A DNA stretch of 64,000 nt from assembly GCA_963838205.1 (NCBI GenBank), contig CAWIQF010000003.1, positions 124,001 through 188,000 of the forward strand, written 5' to 3'. A program made the position numbers and the translations under genes. Below the pieces are notes generated by a model that saw only the letters and a list, made by a program, of their open reading frames with translations, did no database searches and had not been told where the DNA came from. The DNA is from CAIVVT01 sp963838205. GTDB taxonomy: Bacteria > Acidobacteriota > Terriglobia > Bryobacterales > Bryobacteraceae. This document shows positions 17,857 to 25,907 of this stretch, piece by piece (position 1 is the stretch's first letter; each line of letters opens with the position of its first letter).

Positions 17857-19486
17857 GCTGCCTATTGTAGCCTTGCCGGGGCTGCTCCTCGCGTGCCTGG
17901 CAGCGCCTCCGCCCGCCGATCTGATCGTTGAAAACGCGCGCATCTACACGCTCAACCAGGCTCAGCCGTTGGCCCGCACCTTGGCCATCGGCAGCGGCCG
18001 CATTCTCGCCGTCGGCGGCGATGTCTCCTCCTACGCCGGCCCGCGCACCACGCGCATCGACCTCCACGGCGCGACCGTCGTGCCCGGCCTTATCGACTCC
18101 CACGCCCACCTGCACGGCCTCGGCGCATTGCTCGAAACCCGTGATCTGCGCCATGTGAAAACCATCGCCGAAATCGCGGACTATGTGCGCCAGCAGGCCG
18201 CTGGCCGCCAGCCTGGCGAGTGGATAGTCGGCCGCAATTGGGATCAGACCAATTGGGGCGGCCAGTTCCCCTTCGCGCGCGATCTGGACGCCGCCGCGCC
18301 CGGCCATCCCGTCCTGCTGACGCGCGTCGACGGCCACGCCGCCTGGGTCAATTCAGCCGCGCTGAGACTCTGCGCGATCACGCCCGAGACGCCCGATCCT
18401 CCCGGCGGCAAAATCATCCGCGATGCCGCCGGCCGCCCCACCGGCGTGCTTATCGACGGCGCTCAAGGGCTGGTTCGTTCGCACATGCCGCCGCCCACTC
18501 CCGAGCAGACCCGGCGTCAGCTCGCCCTCGCCGCCCGCGAGTGCGCGCGCCTCGGCCTGACCACCATTCACGACGCCGGTATCTCTTGTTTGGAACTCGA
18601 CTCCTACCGCGCACTGATCGCCGCCGGCGACTTCCCCCTGCGCATCTACGCCATGATCGGCGGGCCCGGCCCGCTCTGGCGCGAGTATCTGACCCGCGGG
18701 CCCGAAATCGGTGAGAATCTCACCGTGCGCGCCATCAAGCTCTACGCCGACGGCGCGCTGGGCTCGCGCGGCGCAGCCCTGTGGCAGCCCTATTCCGACG
18801 ATCCCGGCAACACCGGCCTGCTGATCACGTCCCAGACCGACATTGAAAAGGTAGCCCGCGACGCCGTCGCCCACGGCTTCCAGGTCTGCACCCACGCCAT
18901 CGGCGACCGTGCCAACCGCATCGTTCTCGAGGCCTACGCCGCCGCGCTCGGCGGCCCCAACGACCACCGTTTCCGCATCGAGCACGCCCAGGTCGTTGCC
19001 CTGCCCGACTTCCAGCGCTTCAAGGATTTTTCGATTCTGCCTTCCATGCAGCCCACCCACGCCACTTCCGATATGCGCTGGGCCGAGCAGCGCCTGGGCC
19101 CCGATCGCGTTGCCGGCGCCTACGCCTGGCGTCGTTTCCTCGATCTCGGCATACCCATCGCCGGCGGCAGCGATACTCCGGTCGAGGAGCCCAACCCGAT
19201 GCTCGGCCTGTATGCCGCCATCACGCGCCAGGACCTCGCCGGCGCGCCCGCCGGCGGATGGATGCCCGCCCAGCGCATGACCCGCGCCGAAGCCCTCGCC
19301 AGCTTCACGCTCTCTGGAGCTTACGCCGCCTTCGAGGAACATAGCAAGGGCTCTCTCGAACCCGGCAAGCTCGCCGATTTCATCGTCCTCGATCGCGACA
19401 TCATGACCGTGCCCGAGTCGGAAATCCCAAAAACCCGCGTGCGCATGACTTTTCTCGGCGGTAGACTCGTAAACGAGCTGAAGTGA
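17855..19486 (+). CDS. Amidohydrolase family 3 protein (YtcJ-like), probable lipoprotein
   Basis: 543 residues. VPGLIDSHAHLHGLG carries the HxH metal ligands (about residues 83 and 85). GRNWDQTNWGG, THAIGDRANRIVLEAY, RIEHAQVVALPDFQRF and IAGGSDTPVEEPNPMLGLYAAI are all typical of the YtcJ/N-substituted-formamide-deformylase branch of metal-dependent amidohydrolases. The chosen ATG gives MLPIVALPGLLLACLA, a short signal with a lipobox-like LLAC. The substrate cannot be told. Longer in-frame upstream sequence exists (from about 17537) but lies antisense to the DoxX-like gene and lacks family similarity. It is divergent from that gene with overlapping start codons. Confidence 0.85.
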   Translation: MLPIVALPGLLLACLAAPPPADLIVENARIYTLNQAQPLARTLAIGSGRILAVGGDVSSYAGPRTTRIDLHGATVVPGLIDSHAHLHGLGALLETRDLRHVKTIAEIADYVRQQAAGRQPGEWIVGRNWDQTNWGGQFPFARDLDAAAPGHPVLLTRVDGHAAWVNSAALRLCAITPETPDPPGGKIIRDAAGRPTGVLIDGAQGLVRSHMPPPTPEQTRRQLALAARECARLGLTTIHDAGISCLELDSYRALIAAGDFPLRIYAMIGGPGPLWREYLTRGPEIGENLTVRAIKLYADGALGSRGAALWQPYSDDPGNTGLLITSQTDIEKVARDAVAHGFQVCTHAIGDRANRIVLEAYAAALGGPNDHRFRIEHAQVVALPDFQRFKDFSILPSMQPTHATSDMRWAEQRLGPDRVAGAYAWRRFLDLGIPIAGGSDTPVEEPNPMLGLYAAITRQDLAGAPAGGWMPAQRMTRAEALASFTLSGAYAAFEEHSKGSLEPGKLADFIVLDRDIMTVPESEIPKTRVRMTFLGGRLVNELK

Positions 19487-19721
19487 AGATCAAACCAGTT
19501 ATAGTGAAAATGTTTGAAACGCGCCCGCATCGAAAACCGGGGACTGACGTCTCTGTCCTAGGCGCGCACAAATCGCCCGATCAACGCTCCGCCCTTACTG
19601 CGCCGTGTGGACAGAGCCGTCTGTCACCCGGTTTTCACGCCGAGAGCCGTCTGCCAACCCTGCCTTCGCCCCGGATCCAGGACGCTCTCTTCCTCCCAAT
19701 GAGAAGTGCAGCCTTGGTTGA

Positions 19722-20330
19722 ATGATGCCCTGCTCTACCCTTAGTTCGCACACGACAATTCGGCTGCTGGCCTGTCTCCTCCCCGCCGTCGCCTTCGCCG
19801 CCCCTACTCCGCCCCCCCACTCCGACGTGCTGATCGACGAAGAAGTCACCGTCAGCCCCTCCAAAGTGCGCCCGCTGGACTTCGATCTTTCATCCGGCGA
19901 CACTCGTGTGCTCTGCAAATTCCATCTCGTCGAGGGTCGCTCCGGCGTGCGCGCCGTCTTGTTGAAACGCGACGACGTCCGCCTCTGGCTCTCCGACCGT
20001 GCCCACCGCTCTCTCGCCTCCACCGGTTTCGCCGAAACGGGCGGCTTCATGTTCCTGATCCCCGACCCCGGCGCATACGCCATCGTGCTTGACAACCGCT
20101 TGGAAGGCCGCGGCGCCGCCATCGTCCATCTGCAGGTGACGCTGCTCTCCGGCACTGGCGCAGCCGGCCCCGTCCAGCTCGCCGATCCGCTCCGCTCGCG
20201 GCTCCTGATTTGGGTTTCGATCCTGCTTTTCGGCCTGGCGTCGTCTTACGCCGGCTGGCGTCTCAAACTCGCGCTGGCGCACCGCTCTGCGCCTCGCCCC
20301 ACTCCCGAATGGCCGCAACCGTTGTTTTGA
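19722..20330 (+). CDS. Hypothetical exported protein with C-terminal transmembrane anchor
   Basis: 202 residues, not recognised. A signal peptide (RLLACLLPAVAFAAPTPPP) is followed by a beta-rich region (DVLIDEEVTVSPSKVRPLDFDL, DTRVLCKFHLVEG) and a single C-terminal helix (LLIWVSILLFGLASSYAGWRL) with a short basic tail. The topology is a periplasmic domain held in the inner membrane, loosely reminiscent of GOLD-like or emp24-type arrangements, though I cannot support homology. It runs convergent with hemL and overlaps its 3' end by 68 bp. Confidence 0.6.
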   Translation: MMPCSTLSSHTTIRLLACLLPAVAFAAPTPPPHSDVLIDEEVTVSPSKVRPLDFDLSSGDTRVLCKFHLVEGRSGVRAVLLKRDDVRLWLSDRAHRSLASTGFAETGGFMFLIPDPGAYAIVLDNRLEGRGAAIVHLQVTLLSGTGAAGPVQLADPLRSRLLIWVSILLFGLASSYAGWRLKLALAHRSAPRPTPEWPQPLF

Positions 20331-21550
20331 CGGCCTCTTCGTCGTGCGCGGCCGAGACGAAGCCAGCCTCGAATTGCGACGGCGGCAGGTAGATCCCGCG
20401 CTCCAGCAGGAAATGGAAGAACTCCCCGAACCGCGCCCTGTCGGCCCGCTTCGCCGACTCCCAATCGGTCACCGCTCCGTCGGTGAAAAAGAACGTGAAC
20501 ATCGAGCCCACGCGGTTCGCCGTCACGCCCGCCGGCGCGGCCGCGCAGATCGCCGCCGCCGCCCGCTCGATCTGCGTGTACACCTCCGGGTGCGCCGTCA
20601 GATACCGCAGCATCGCCCGCCCCGCGCTCACCGCAACCGGGTTCCCGCTCAGCGTCCCCGCCTGGTAAATGTTGCCTTCCGGCGCAACCCGCCGCATCAC
20701 GTCTGCGCGTCCGCCGTAGGCCGCCAGCGGCAGTCCGCCGCCGATCACTTTGCCGAACGTCGACAGATCCGGCCGAATCCCGTATAAGCTCTGCGCCCCG
20801 CCCAGCGCCAGCCTGAACCCCGTCATCACCTCGTCGCAAATGAACAGCGCGCCGTGGCGCTCGCACAGCCTGCCGATCGCTTCCAGGAATCCCGGCTGCG
20901 GCGCAATGCAGCCCATGTTGCCGGCCACCGGTTCGACAATCACCGCCGCGATCCGCTCGCCCTGCGCGCGAAACGCCGCCTCCAGCGCCTCCACCGAGTT
21001 GTACGGCAGCGCGATGGTCGTGCGCGCGAAGCTCTCCGGCACGCCCGCGCTGTCGGCGATGCCCAGCGTCGCCATCCCGCTGCCCGCCTTCACCAGCAGC
21101 GAATCGACGTGCCCGTGGTAGCAGCCCTCGAACTTGATCGCCGAGCTCGCGACCCGTAAATCCGCGCGCCACCCGCAGCGCGCTCATCGTCGCTTCGGTG
21201 CCTGAATTCACCAGCCGCAGCAGCTCCATCGACGGCACGGCCGCGCGAATCTCCTCCGCCAGTTCGACCTCGCCTTCGGTCGGCGCGCCGAAACTCAGGC
21301 CGGTTTCGAGAACCCCTCGAATCGCCTCGATCACCGGCGGAAAACAGTGACCGAGAATCAGCGGACCCCACGAGCACACGTAGTCGATGTAGCGGTTGCC
21401 ATCGACGTCGTACACCCGGCAACCCTTCCCGCGTTGGATAAACGGCGGCGTCCCGCCCACCCCGCGGAACGCCCGCACCGGCGAATTCACTCCGCCGGGA
21501 ATTACCTTCTCCGCGCGCTTGAGCAGCGCCACGCTCCGTGCCAGCGTCAT
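20263..21550 (-). CDS. hemL: Glutamate-1-semialdehyde 2,1-aminomutase with a one-base frameshift near 21141
   Basis: Both halves are clearly HemL. The first frame (21550 to about 21142) reads MTLARSVALLKRAEKVIPGGV, then YIDYVCSWGPLILGH and LVNSGTEATMSALRVARGFTGREL. The second frame (to 20263) reads AIKFEGCYHGHVDSLLVKAGSG, then LIFICDEVMTGFR-like residues and STFGKVIGGGLP with the PLP lysine. Removing one base from CTCGGCG at 21140-21143 restores one continuous protein of about 428 residues. HemL converts glutamate-1-semialdehyde to 5-aminolevulinate for heme. A strong ribosome site (AAGGAGGT) precedes the ATG at 21550. As this step is normally essential, a sequencing indel is more likely than a true pseudogene. 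Confidence 0.88.
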
Positions 21551-21665
21551 CGCCTGACCTCCTTCGGCGTCATTGGTTAGGAATTTGTTGAACCCGCCAT
21601 CCGCACCCGACACCGCTGCGCAACCGTACCTGAGTCGCAATCGTTACTGAGCCGCCGTCGTTACT

Positions 21666-21697
21666 GAGCCGCGACTGTCAAGGAGCGGTCGTACCAC
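21666..21697 (+). repeat. REP-like repeat, left direct copy
   Basis: GAGCCGCGACTGTCAAGGAG followed by CGGTCGTACC. Just upstream, TACTGAGTCGC and TACTGAGCCGC repeat its first bases. An almost identical copy lies at 22050-22081 in the same orientation, so the pair brackets the small membrane protein gene. Confidence 0.7.
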
Positions 21698-21713
21698 GCC
21701 GCGATCATCCGAG

Positions 21714-22022
21714 TTAAAGCTTCGAACCTCGCCCGAACGTATTCACGCGAATCGCTTGCAAGACAACCGCCGCACCTAGCATCCCGAATATGATGTATAA
21801 AACCCCATCGATCCGGTCACGCTGGTCGCGCGTTTGATAAAGAGTCATGTAATGGTCATTGAGAGGATAGATGCGCCCTGCTATGGGGTCGGGATGCCGC
21901 GGTAGAGTCGCGTGGTAATCAGCAAGAATGTAGAAGAATCCAATCCCTGCTGCAAACGCAATCAGGAACGCTATGTTCTCGACTCGTTTCCATATTCGGA
22001 CGAGGCGTGTTTCTGGGATCAT
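21714..22022 (-). CDS. Small two-helix membrane protein of unknown function
   Basis: 102 residues. Two transmembrane helices (ENIAFLIAFAAGIGFFYILAD and RIDGVLYIIFGMLGAAVVLQAI) flank a roughly 45-residue loop with aromatic and charged residues (HPDPIAGRIYPLNDHYMTLYQT). Not recognised. The ATG at 22022 has GAAAGA upstream; a GTG seven codons earlier (22043) is the alternative. The gene stands alone between two direct copies of the REP-like repeat, and its composition is less GC-rich than its neighbours. Confidence 0.55.
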   Translation of the reverse strand: MIPETRLVRIWKRVENIAFLIAFAAGIGFFYILADYHATLPRHPDPIAGRIYPLNDHYMTLYQTRDQRDRIDGVLYIIFGMLGAAVVLQAIRVNTFGRGSKL

Positions 22023-22049
22023 TGTATCTTTCGACTCACGCACAACACT

Positions 22050-22106
22050 GAGCCGCGACTGTTAAGGAGCGGTCGTACCGCGCCGCGACTGCAAAGCAGC
22101 GCTTCC
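22050..22106 (+). repeat. REP-like repeat, right direct copy plus a partial copy
   Basis: GAGCCGCGACTGTTAAGGAG followed by CGGTCGTACC, then at about 22082 a partial unit GCCGCGACTGCAAAGCAGCG. The first 32 bases differ from 21666-21697 at only two positions. Confidence 0.7.
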
Positions 22107-22121
22107 GCCGGCGGCTCATTC

Positions 22122-23300
22122 CTACTCCGCCTGTTCCGCCAGCCGCCGCCGCAACACCAGGCTGCGCATGATCTCGATCACCGCCCGCTGCGCCCGGCCC
22201 ACCAGCCGCGCCTTCAGGCCGACGTAGCTCTGCGATCCCGCGAACAGGTCCTGCACCACCTCCGACACCGCCGGGCTGCGCCGCATGAACTGGATCATGC
22301 GCGCCGTCATGCCCGAAAACAGGAACGGCCGCAAGTAAAAATTCGGCGCCAGCCGCGCCCCGGCCTCCAGTTCGTCCATGATCTCGCGCCGCACCGCCTC
22401 GCGGTACGCCACGTGCTTTTGCGCCATCGGCACGCGCTCGTCCAGCAGCGTCTCCGCCGCCATCTCGCCCGACCGCATGGCGTAGTAAATCCCCTCGCCG
22501 GTCACCGGGTCCACCAGCCCCGCCGAGTCCCCCGCCGCCATCCAGCCCTCTCCGCTGATGCGATTCGACGCCCACGAGGCCGGCTCCAGCGCCGGGATCA
22601 TGTGCGCGTAAAACGGCGCATTGTCGTAACGCAATCCGCGCACTTCCATCCACTGTTCCAGCCGCCGCCGCATCGTCCGCGCCGGCACGCCCTTGCCGCC
22701 GATCCCCACCGACGACAGCCCGCACCGCGGAAAGATCCACATGTAACCTTCGAACCGCGGAATGAATTGCAGATGAATGTGCGTTTGCGGCGCCTCCACC
22801 CGGTAGCCCAGCGCCAGCATCGTGTCCGCCGCTTTGAACGCGCTGCCGTAATCCTTCAGCGGATTGCGCGCCCCCAGCGCCACGATCGCATAGTCCGCCT
22901 CGAACGACCCGGCCGCCGTCTCGATGCGCCACCCCGCGCCCGCGCGCTCGATGCCCTGCACCCGCTCCTTCACCAGCCGCGCGCCCTTTGCTTCGGCCCG
23001 CGCGAGCAGCAGCGCGTTCAACTCCTGGCGCGAATAAATCACCAGTGGCCGCGCCAGCCGCAGCATCGCCGGACCCGAACGCGGATCGTCCAGGCCCGTG
23101 TACGTCACCAGCTTTTTCGGAATCGAATTCTGCAACAGGAACGGATACCGGTCGTACGCCTTCCACGTCAGGCCGCCGCCGCACGGCTTTTCCCAGGCCA
23201 GCTTTTCGTCCAGCAGCACCGTCTCGACGCCGCCCGCGGCCAGCGTCGCCGCCGCCATCGCGCCCGCCGGACCGCCGCCCAGGACGGCGACTTTATTCAC
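22122..23300 (-). CDS. Geranylgeranyl-reductase-family FAD-dependent oxidoreductase
   Basis: 392 residues. VAVLGGGPAGAMAAATLAAGG is the N-terminal FAD Rossmann motif, KPCGGGLTWKAYDRYPF is the family's substrate-side signature, GYMWIFPRCGLSSVGIGG follows, and GDSAGLVDPVTGEGIYYAMRSGEMAAE is the second FAD motif. Members saturate isoprenoid chains or act in quinone and lipid metabolism; the substrate here is unknown. The GTG start at 23300 overlaps the TGA of the lipoprotein gene (GTGA), indicating translational coupling. A long open frame continues upstream but is antisense-like and overlaps the lipoprotein gene. Confidence 0.88.
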   Translation of the reverse strand: MNKVAVLGGGPAGAMAAATLAAGGVETVLLDEKLAWEKPCGGGLTWKAYDRYPFLLQNSIPKKLVTYTGLDDPRSGPAMLRLARPLVIYSRQELNALLLARAEAKGARLVKERVQGIERAGAGWRIETAAGSFEADYAIVALGARNPLKDYGSAFKAADTMLALGYRVEAPQTHIHLQFIPRFEGYMWIFPRCGLSSVGIGGKGVPARTMRRRLEQWMEVRGLRYDNAPFYAHMIPALEPASWASNRISGEGWMAAGDSAGLVDPVTGEGIYYAMRSGEMAAETLLDERVPMAQKHVAYREAVRREIMDELEAGARLAPNFYLRPFLFSGMTARMIQFMRRSPAVSEVVQDLFAGSQSYVGLKARLVGRAQRAVIEIMRSLVLRRRLAEQAE

Positions 23301-23707
23301 TTCTTCGGCTCCGCGCTCATCGGTGGATGACCCGGCGGCAGCGCACCGCTCGGCGTCGGCAATGGGATTTGCGACATCGGCCCCGCCTTGGTGACGCCGT
23401 GTGCCCCGCTGTCGGCCTTCTTCTTCACCACCCAGCCGCCGTTTTGCCGCTCCAGCGTATAGTGCATGCTCATGCCGCTGGCGGGGTCGCCGCCCTTGGG
23501 CTTGAACAGCACCACCGCGTCGGCTTCCTTGTCGCGGAACGTCACCTGCTTCAATTCGATGTCCATCATGTTCAACGACAGGTTCTTGTTTTGCGACAGG
23601 TAATTCATAACCCCCTGCCGTACCGCTTCGTCGGTCTGGAGATTCTTGCGGCAGCCGCCCAATGAGACCACCGCCAGGAGAGTGCAAACAGTAAGGGTCA
23701 GTTTCAC
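23297..23707 (-). CDS. Hypothetical lipoprotein
   Basis: 136 residues. KLTLTVCTLLAVVSLGGC is a lipoprotein signal with lipobox LGGC, giving a mature N-terminus CRKNLQTDEAVRQGVMNYLS. The mature part looks like one small alpha-beta domain (a helix, then strands MDIELKQVTF, ADAVVLFKP, HYTLERQNGGWVVKK) and a Pro-rich tail. The domain recalls NTF2-like or DUF4878-type lipoproteins but I do not claim homology. It starts at a GTG that follows a TATAAT box by only six bases, and it is coupled to the flavoprotein gene by a GTGA overlap. Confidence 0.68.
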   Translation of the reverse strand: MKLTLTVCTLLAVVSLGGCRKNLQTDEAVRQGVMNYLSQNKNLSLNMMDIELKQVTFRDKEADAVVLFKPKGGDPASGMSMHYTLERQNGGWVVKKKADSGAHGVTKAGPMSQIPLPTPSGALPPGHPPMSAEPKK

Positions 23708-23713
23708 ATTCCG

Positions 23714-23742
23714 ATTATAGCCGCCACTCGCGCGTTTGCCAG
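23714..23742 (-). promoter_or_regulatory. Promoter of the lipoprotein/flavoprotein pair
   Basis: On the minus strand, CTGGCA (23737-23742), a 17-base spacer and a perfect TATAAT (23714-23719) lie directly before the GTG at 23707. The predicted transcript would start at or within a base or two of the start codon, so it is leaderless. Confidence 0.6.
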
Positions 23743-23816
23743 ACCCGGTCGCCGCGGCCGGGATTCCGCCATTGCGGCCCCGGCCGGGCATCTGCTCCCC
23801 CGGGCCGCCCGGCTGC

Positions 23817-23822
23817 TACACT
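23817..23822 (+). promoter_or_regulatory. Extended -10 box (TGC-TACACT) of the DUF2911 gene
   Basis: TGC TACACT lies 28 bases before the ATG at 23851, and a Shine-Dalgarno GGGAGGAAG sits between, so this gene has a short normal leader. Confidence 0.45.
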
Positions 23823-23850
23823 ACCCTAACGTAAGGGAGGAAGTTGTCCT

Positions 23851-24387
23851 ATGAAAAAACTGTTGCTCGTCCTGGCGCCGCTGGCGCTCCTGCTCGCGTC
23901 CGCTCAACTCGTCGGCGCGCAGAACCCGAGAAAGAGCCCGCATGAAAAAGTCACCGCCACCGTCGGCGGCCAGACCATCACCGTCGAATACGGCCGTCCC
24001 TACCTGAAAGGCCGCAAAATGCTCGGCGAACACGAACCGTATGGCAAGGTCTGGCGCACCGGCGCCGACGAGGCCACCACCTTCACCACCACCGGCGCCC
24101 TGATGTTCGGCTCGCTGCACGTGCCGGCCGGGACTTACGCCCTGTTTACCATTCCCGGTGAGAAGGAATGGACGGTGATTCTCAATAAAGTGGCCAAAAC
24201 CTGGGGCGCTTTCGATTACGAGAAGAACAAGGCCCAGGATCTCGGCCAGATCAAAGTGCCCGTGGAGCACCTCTCCGAGCCGCTCGAGCAGTTGACGATC
24301 TCCCTCGATGCCGGCGCAGGACAGAACGGAACGCTGAAGATCGCTTGGGAAACCAGCAGAGTCTCCGTGCCTCTGATGGTTCACTAG
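23851..24387 (+). CDS. DUF2911 domain exported protein
   Basis: 178 residues. Signal peptide MKKLLLVLAPLALLLASAQLVGA, cleaved before QNPR. The DUF2911 hallmarks follow: VEYGRPYLKGRKMLGEHEPYG, KVWRTGADEATTF, PAGTYALFTIPGEKEWTVILNK and TWGAFDYEKNKAQD. The domain is a secreted all-beta fold of unknown function, common in Bacteroidota and Acidobacteria. A strong Shine-Dalgarno (GGGAGGAAG) precedes the ATG. It is a single-gene unit divergent from the lipoprotein gene and followed by a repeat cluster. Confidence 0.87.
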   Translation: MKKLLLVLAPLALLLASAQLVGAQNPRKSPHEKVTATVGGQTITVEYGRPYLKGRKMLGEHEPYGKVWRTGADEATTFTTTGALMFGSLHVPAGTYALFTIPGEKEWTVILNKVAKTWGAFDYEKNKAQDLGQIKVPVEHLSEPLEQLTISLDAGAGQNGTLKIAWETSRVSVPLMVH

Positions 24388-24443
24388 CGGGTTGGCGAGC
24401 CGCCGGTTTTGAGACGCGCGTTTCTGAGCCGCGTCCATCCGAC

Positions 24444-24529
24444 GGAGCCGCGACTGCAAGGCGCGGTGTTCGGTTGTGTCCTCGCAGCGACTACTCGTTT
24501 GGGCCACCGCTCCTTGCAGTCGCGGCTCC
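24444..24529. repeat. Inverted pair of REP-like repeats (25-bp arms, one mismatch)
   Basis: 24444-24468 and 24505-24529 are reverse complements with a single mismatch, separated by 36 bases. Together they can fold into a very stable hairpin just downstream of the DUF2911 gene, and could act as a transcript end or mRNA 3' protection. The right arm is also the end of the 217-bp element copy B. Confidence 0.75.
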
Positions 24530-24720
24530 GTAACAACACAAGACCGCTCCCCGCGGTTCTTCGCCTGCGGAATTTTCACTGCTCGCGCCGAAGCAATTGG
24601 GCAATTTTGCCCAACGTGTTTTCTAACTATCTGATTCTAAAAGAAATAACATGGCTTGCTGGGTAATCTTGCCCAGTCGCTCCCGGCCGCGAGCCATCCG
24701 GCATCCCTTCCTCGCAGCTC
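24505..24720 (-). repeat. Interspersed ~217-bp repeat, copy B (inverted)
   Basis: The reverse complement of this stretch begins GAGCTGCGAGGAAGGGATG and follows copy A (15234-15450) along its whole length with scattered substitutions. The central TTGGGCAATTTTGCCCAA palindrome is conserved at 24599-24616. One end is a REP-like unit in both copies; the other end stops at the same base. Confidence 0.75.
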
Positions 24721-24794
24721 GCCACAGCGCGCAGACCGCACCGCGACCGGGGGCGGTTGCGCCCAGGCTTTTTCTGCACACTGCTTGCGCCTGC

Positions 24795-24800
24795 TAGACT
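24795..24800 (+). promoter_or_regulatory. Extended -10 box (TGC-TAGACT) before the DUF1080 gene
   Basis: TGC TAGACT ends six bases before the ATG at 24807, arguing for a leaderless message and for that ATG as the true start. Confidence 0.4.
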
Positions 24801-24806
24801 CGCCCC

Positions 24807-25679
24807 ATGGCACACGCGGATCGTGGGTTGAGGCGTCGCCGGTTTACTCACATGCGCTCCGCGCTGCTGATGCTCTTTATTGCCGCCCTCGCTGCCAGTG
24901 CCTCCGCGCAGCCGCTCAATACGCTCACGCCCGAGGAGCAGCGCTCCGGCTGGATCCTGCTGTTCGATGGGAAGAGCTTTGACGGCTGGGTCGATCCCAA
25001 CCTCAAAGACCCGCCCGCGCATGCCTGGGAAGTCGTGGACGGCTGCCTCAAAACCGTGCCCCACGCGGCCACGCGCGAGGATCTGATGAGCGCGCGCAAG
25101 TTCAGCGATTTCGAAATGGTCTTCGACTGGAAGGTCGCCCCCGGCGCCAATAGCGGCGTGAAATACCGCATCCAGGCGCTGGTTTTCATGGACTCCGACA
25201 AAGTCCACCACGGCGTTCCGTTCGAGCAGCAGGTCGAGTTTGAGTATCAGAACCACCCCTCCGACCGCAAAACCGTGCGCGCCGGCGGGCGCTATGAAGA
25301 GTACCCGGTGGCCTTCGAGTATCAGGTCATCGACAGTGCGCGCCACCCCGACGCACTGCGCGGCGCGAGCTACCGCGCCGCCGCACTGTACGGCATGTCG
25401 CCGGTGACGAGTTTCGAGGATCGTCCGGTGGGCGAATGGAACAGCTCGCGCATCGTCCTGCACGGTAAGCACGTCGAGCACTGGCTCAACGGCGTCAAGG
25501 TTGTCGATACCAGCCTGGACGCGCCCGCGGTGCGCCAGGCGATCGAGAAGCGTTGGCACGACGCGCCCGGCATACGCCATCTGCTGCTGGATCAGCCCGT
25601 CGCGGCCAGCCCCGTCGCGCTACAACACCACGTCGACGCCGCCTGGTACCGCAATATCAAGATCCGTCCGCTCAACTAG
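24807..25679 (+). CDS. DUF1080 (3-keto-disaccharide hydrolase-like) exported protein
   Basis: 290 residues. After a signal peptide (MRSALLMLFIAALAASASAQ) the DUF1080 fold is plain: SGWILLFDGKSFDGWVDPN, FSDFEMVFDWKVAPGANSGVKYRI, VEFEYQ, WNSSRIVLHGKHVEHWLNGVKVVD. This concanavalin-like domain occurs in secreted sugar-active proteins of Acidobacteria, Planctomycetes and Bacteroidota, some of which hydrolyse 3-keto-glycosides. Two starts are possible: 24807, favoured by the -10 box just upstream, which adds a basic 15-residue n-region, or 24852, directly at the signal peptide. Confidence 0.87.
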   Translation: MAHADRGLRRRRFTHMRSALLMLFIAALAASASAQPLNTLTPEEQRSGWILLFDGKSFDGWVDPNLKDPPAHAWEVVDGCLKTVPHAATREDLMSARKFSDFEMVFDWKVAPGANSGVKYRIQALVFMDSDKVHHGVPFEQQVEFEYQNHPSDRKTVRAGGRYEEYPVAFEYQVIDSARHPDALRGASYRAAALYGMSPVTSFEDRPVGEWNSSRIVLHGKHVEHWLNGVKVVDTSLDAPAVRQAIEKRWHDAPGIRHLLLDQPVAASPVALQHHVDAAWYRNIKIRPLN

Positions 25680-25764
25680 TGACCTGGGGCTGAGGAATCG
25701 TTACCATGCGCCCAACCGCTTGCTGCCGCGCGCGGCTTGGTAGCGGCTGGGAAGCAGCGTGACA

Positions 25765-25788
25765 ACCGCTCCTTAACAGTCGCGGCTC
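25765..25788 (-). repeat. REP-like repeat, single copy
   Basis: ACCGCTCCTTAACAGTCGCG followed by GCTC, the reverse form of the short repeat, between the DUF1080 and DUF4230 genes. Confidence 0.7.
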
Positions 25789-25834
25789 AGTCACGTCGTC
25801 GCGGTTGAACGGCTCGGCAAGACCGATCCCCTGA

Positions 25835-25864
25835 GGCTTAACCCCCTGCGGGCTGGGGGTTGCC
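25835..25864. terminator. GC-rich hairpin without T-run
   Basis: AACCCCC (25840-25846) and GGGGGTT (25855-25861) pair perfectly around an eight-base loop, with GGC and GCC pairing further out. No U-tract follows, so intrinsic termination is uncertain. It lies 44 bp before the DUF4230 start. Confidence 0.35.
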
Positions 25865-25907
25865 AGCGGCGTTAAGATGAAGTGCGGCCGAGGCGGCTGG
25901 AGGCGTG

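Noticed and set aside
19483..19725. 80-codon frame between the amidohydrolase and the exported hypothetical gene
   Set aside because: No signal, no domain and no ribosome site; the region has only a twice-repeated AGAGCCGTCTG.
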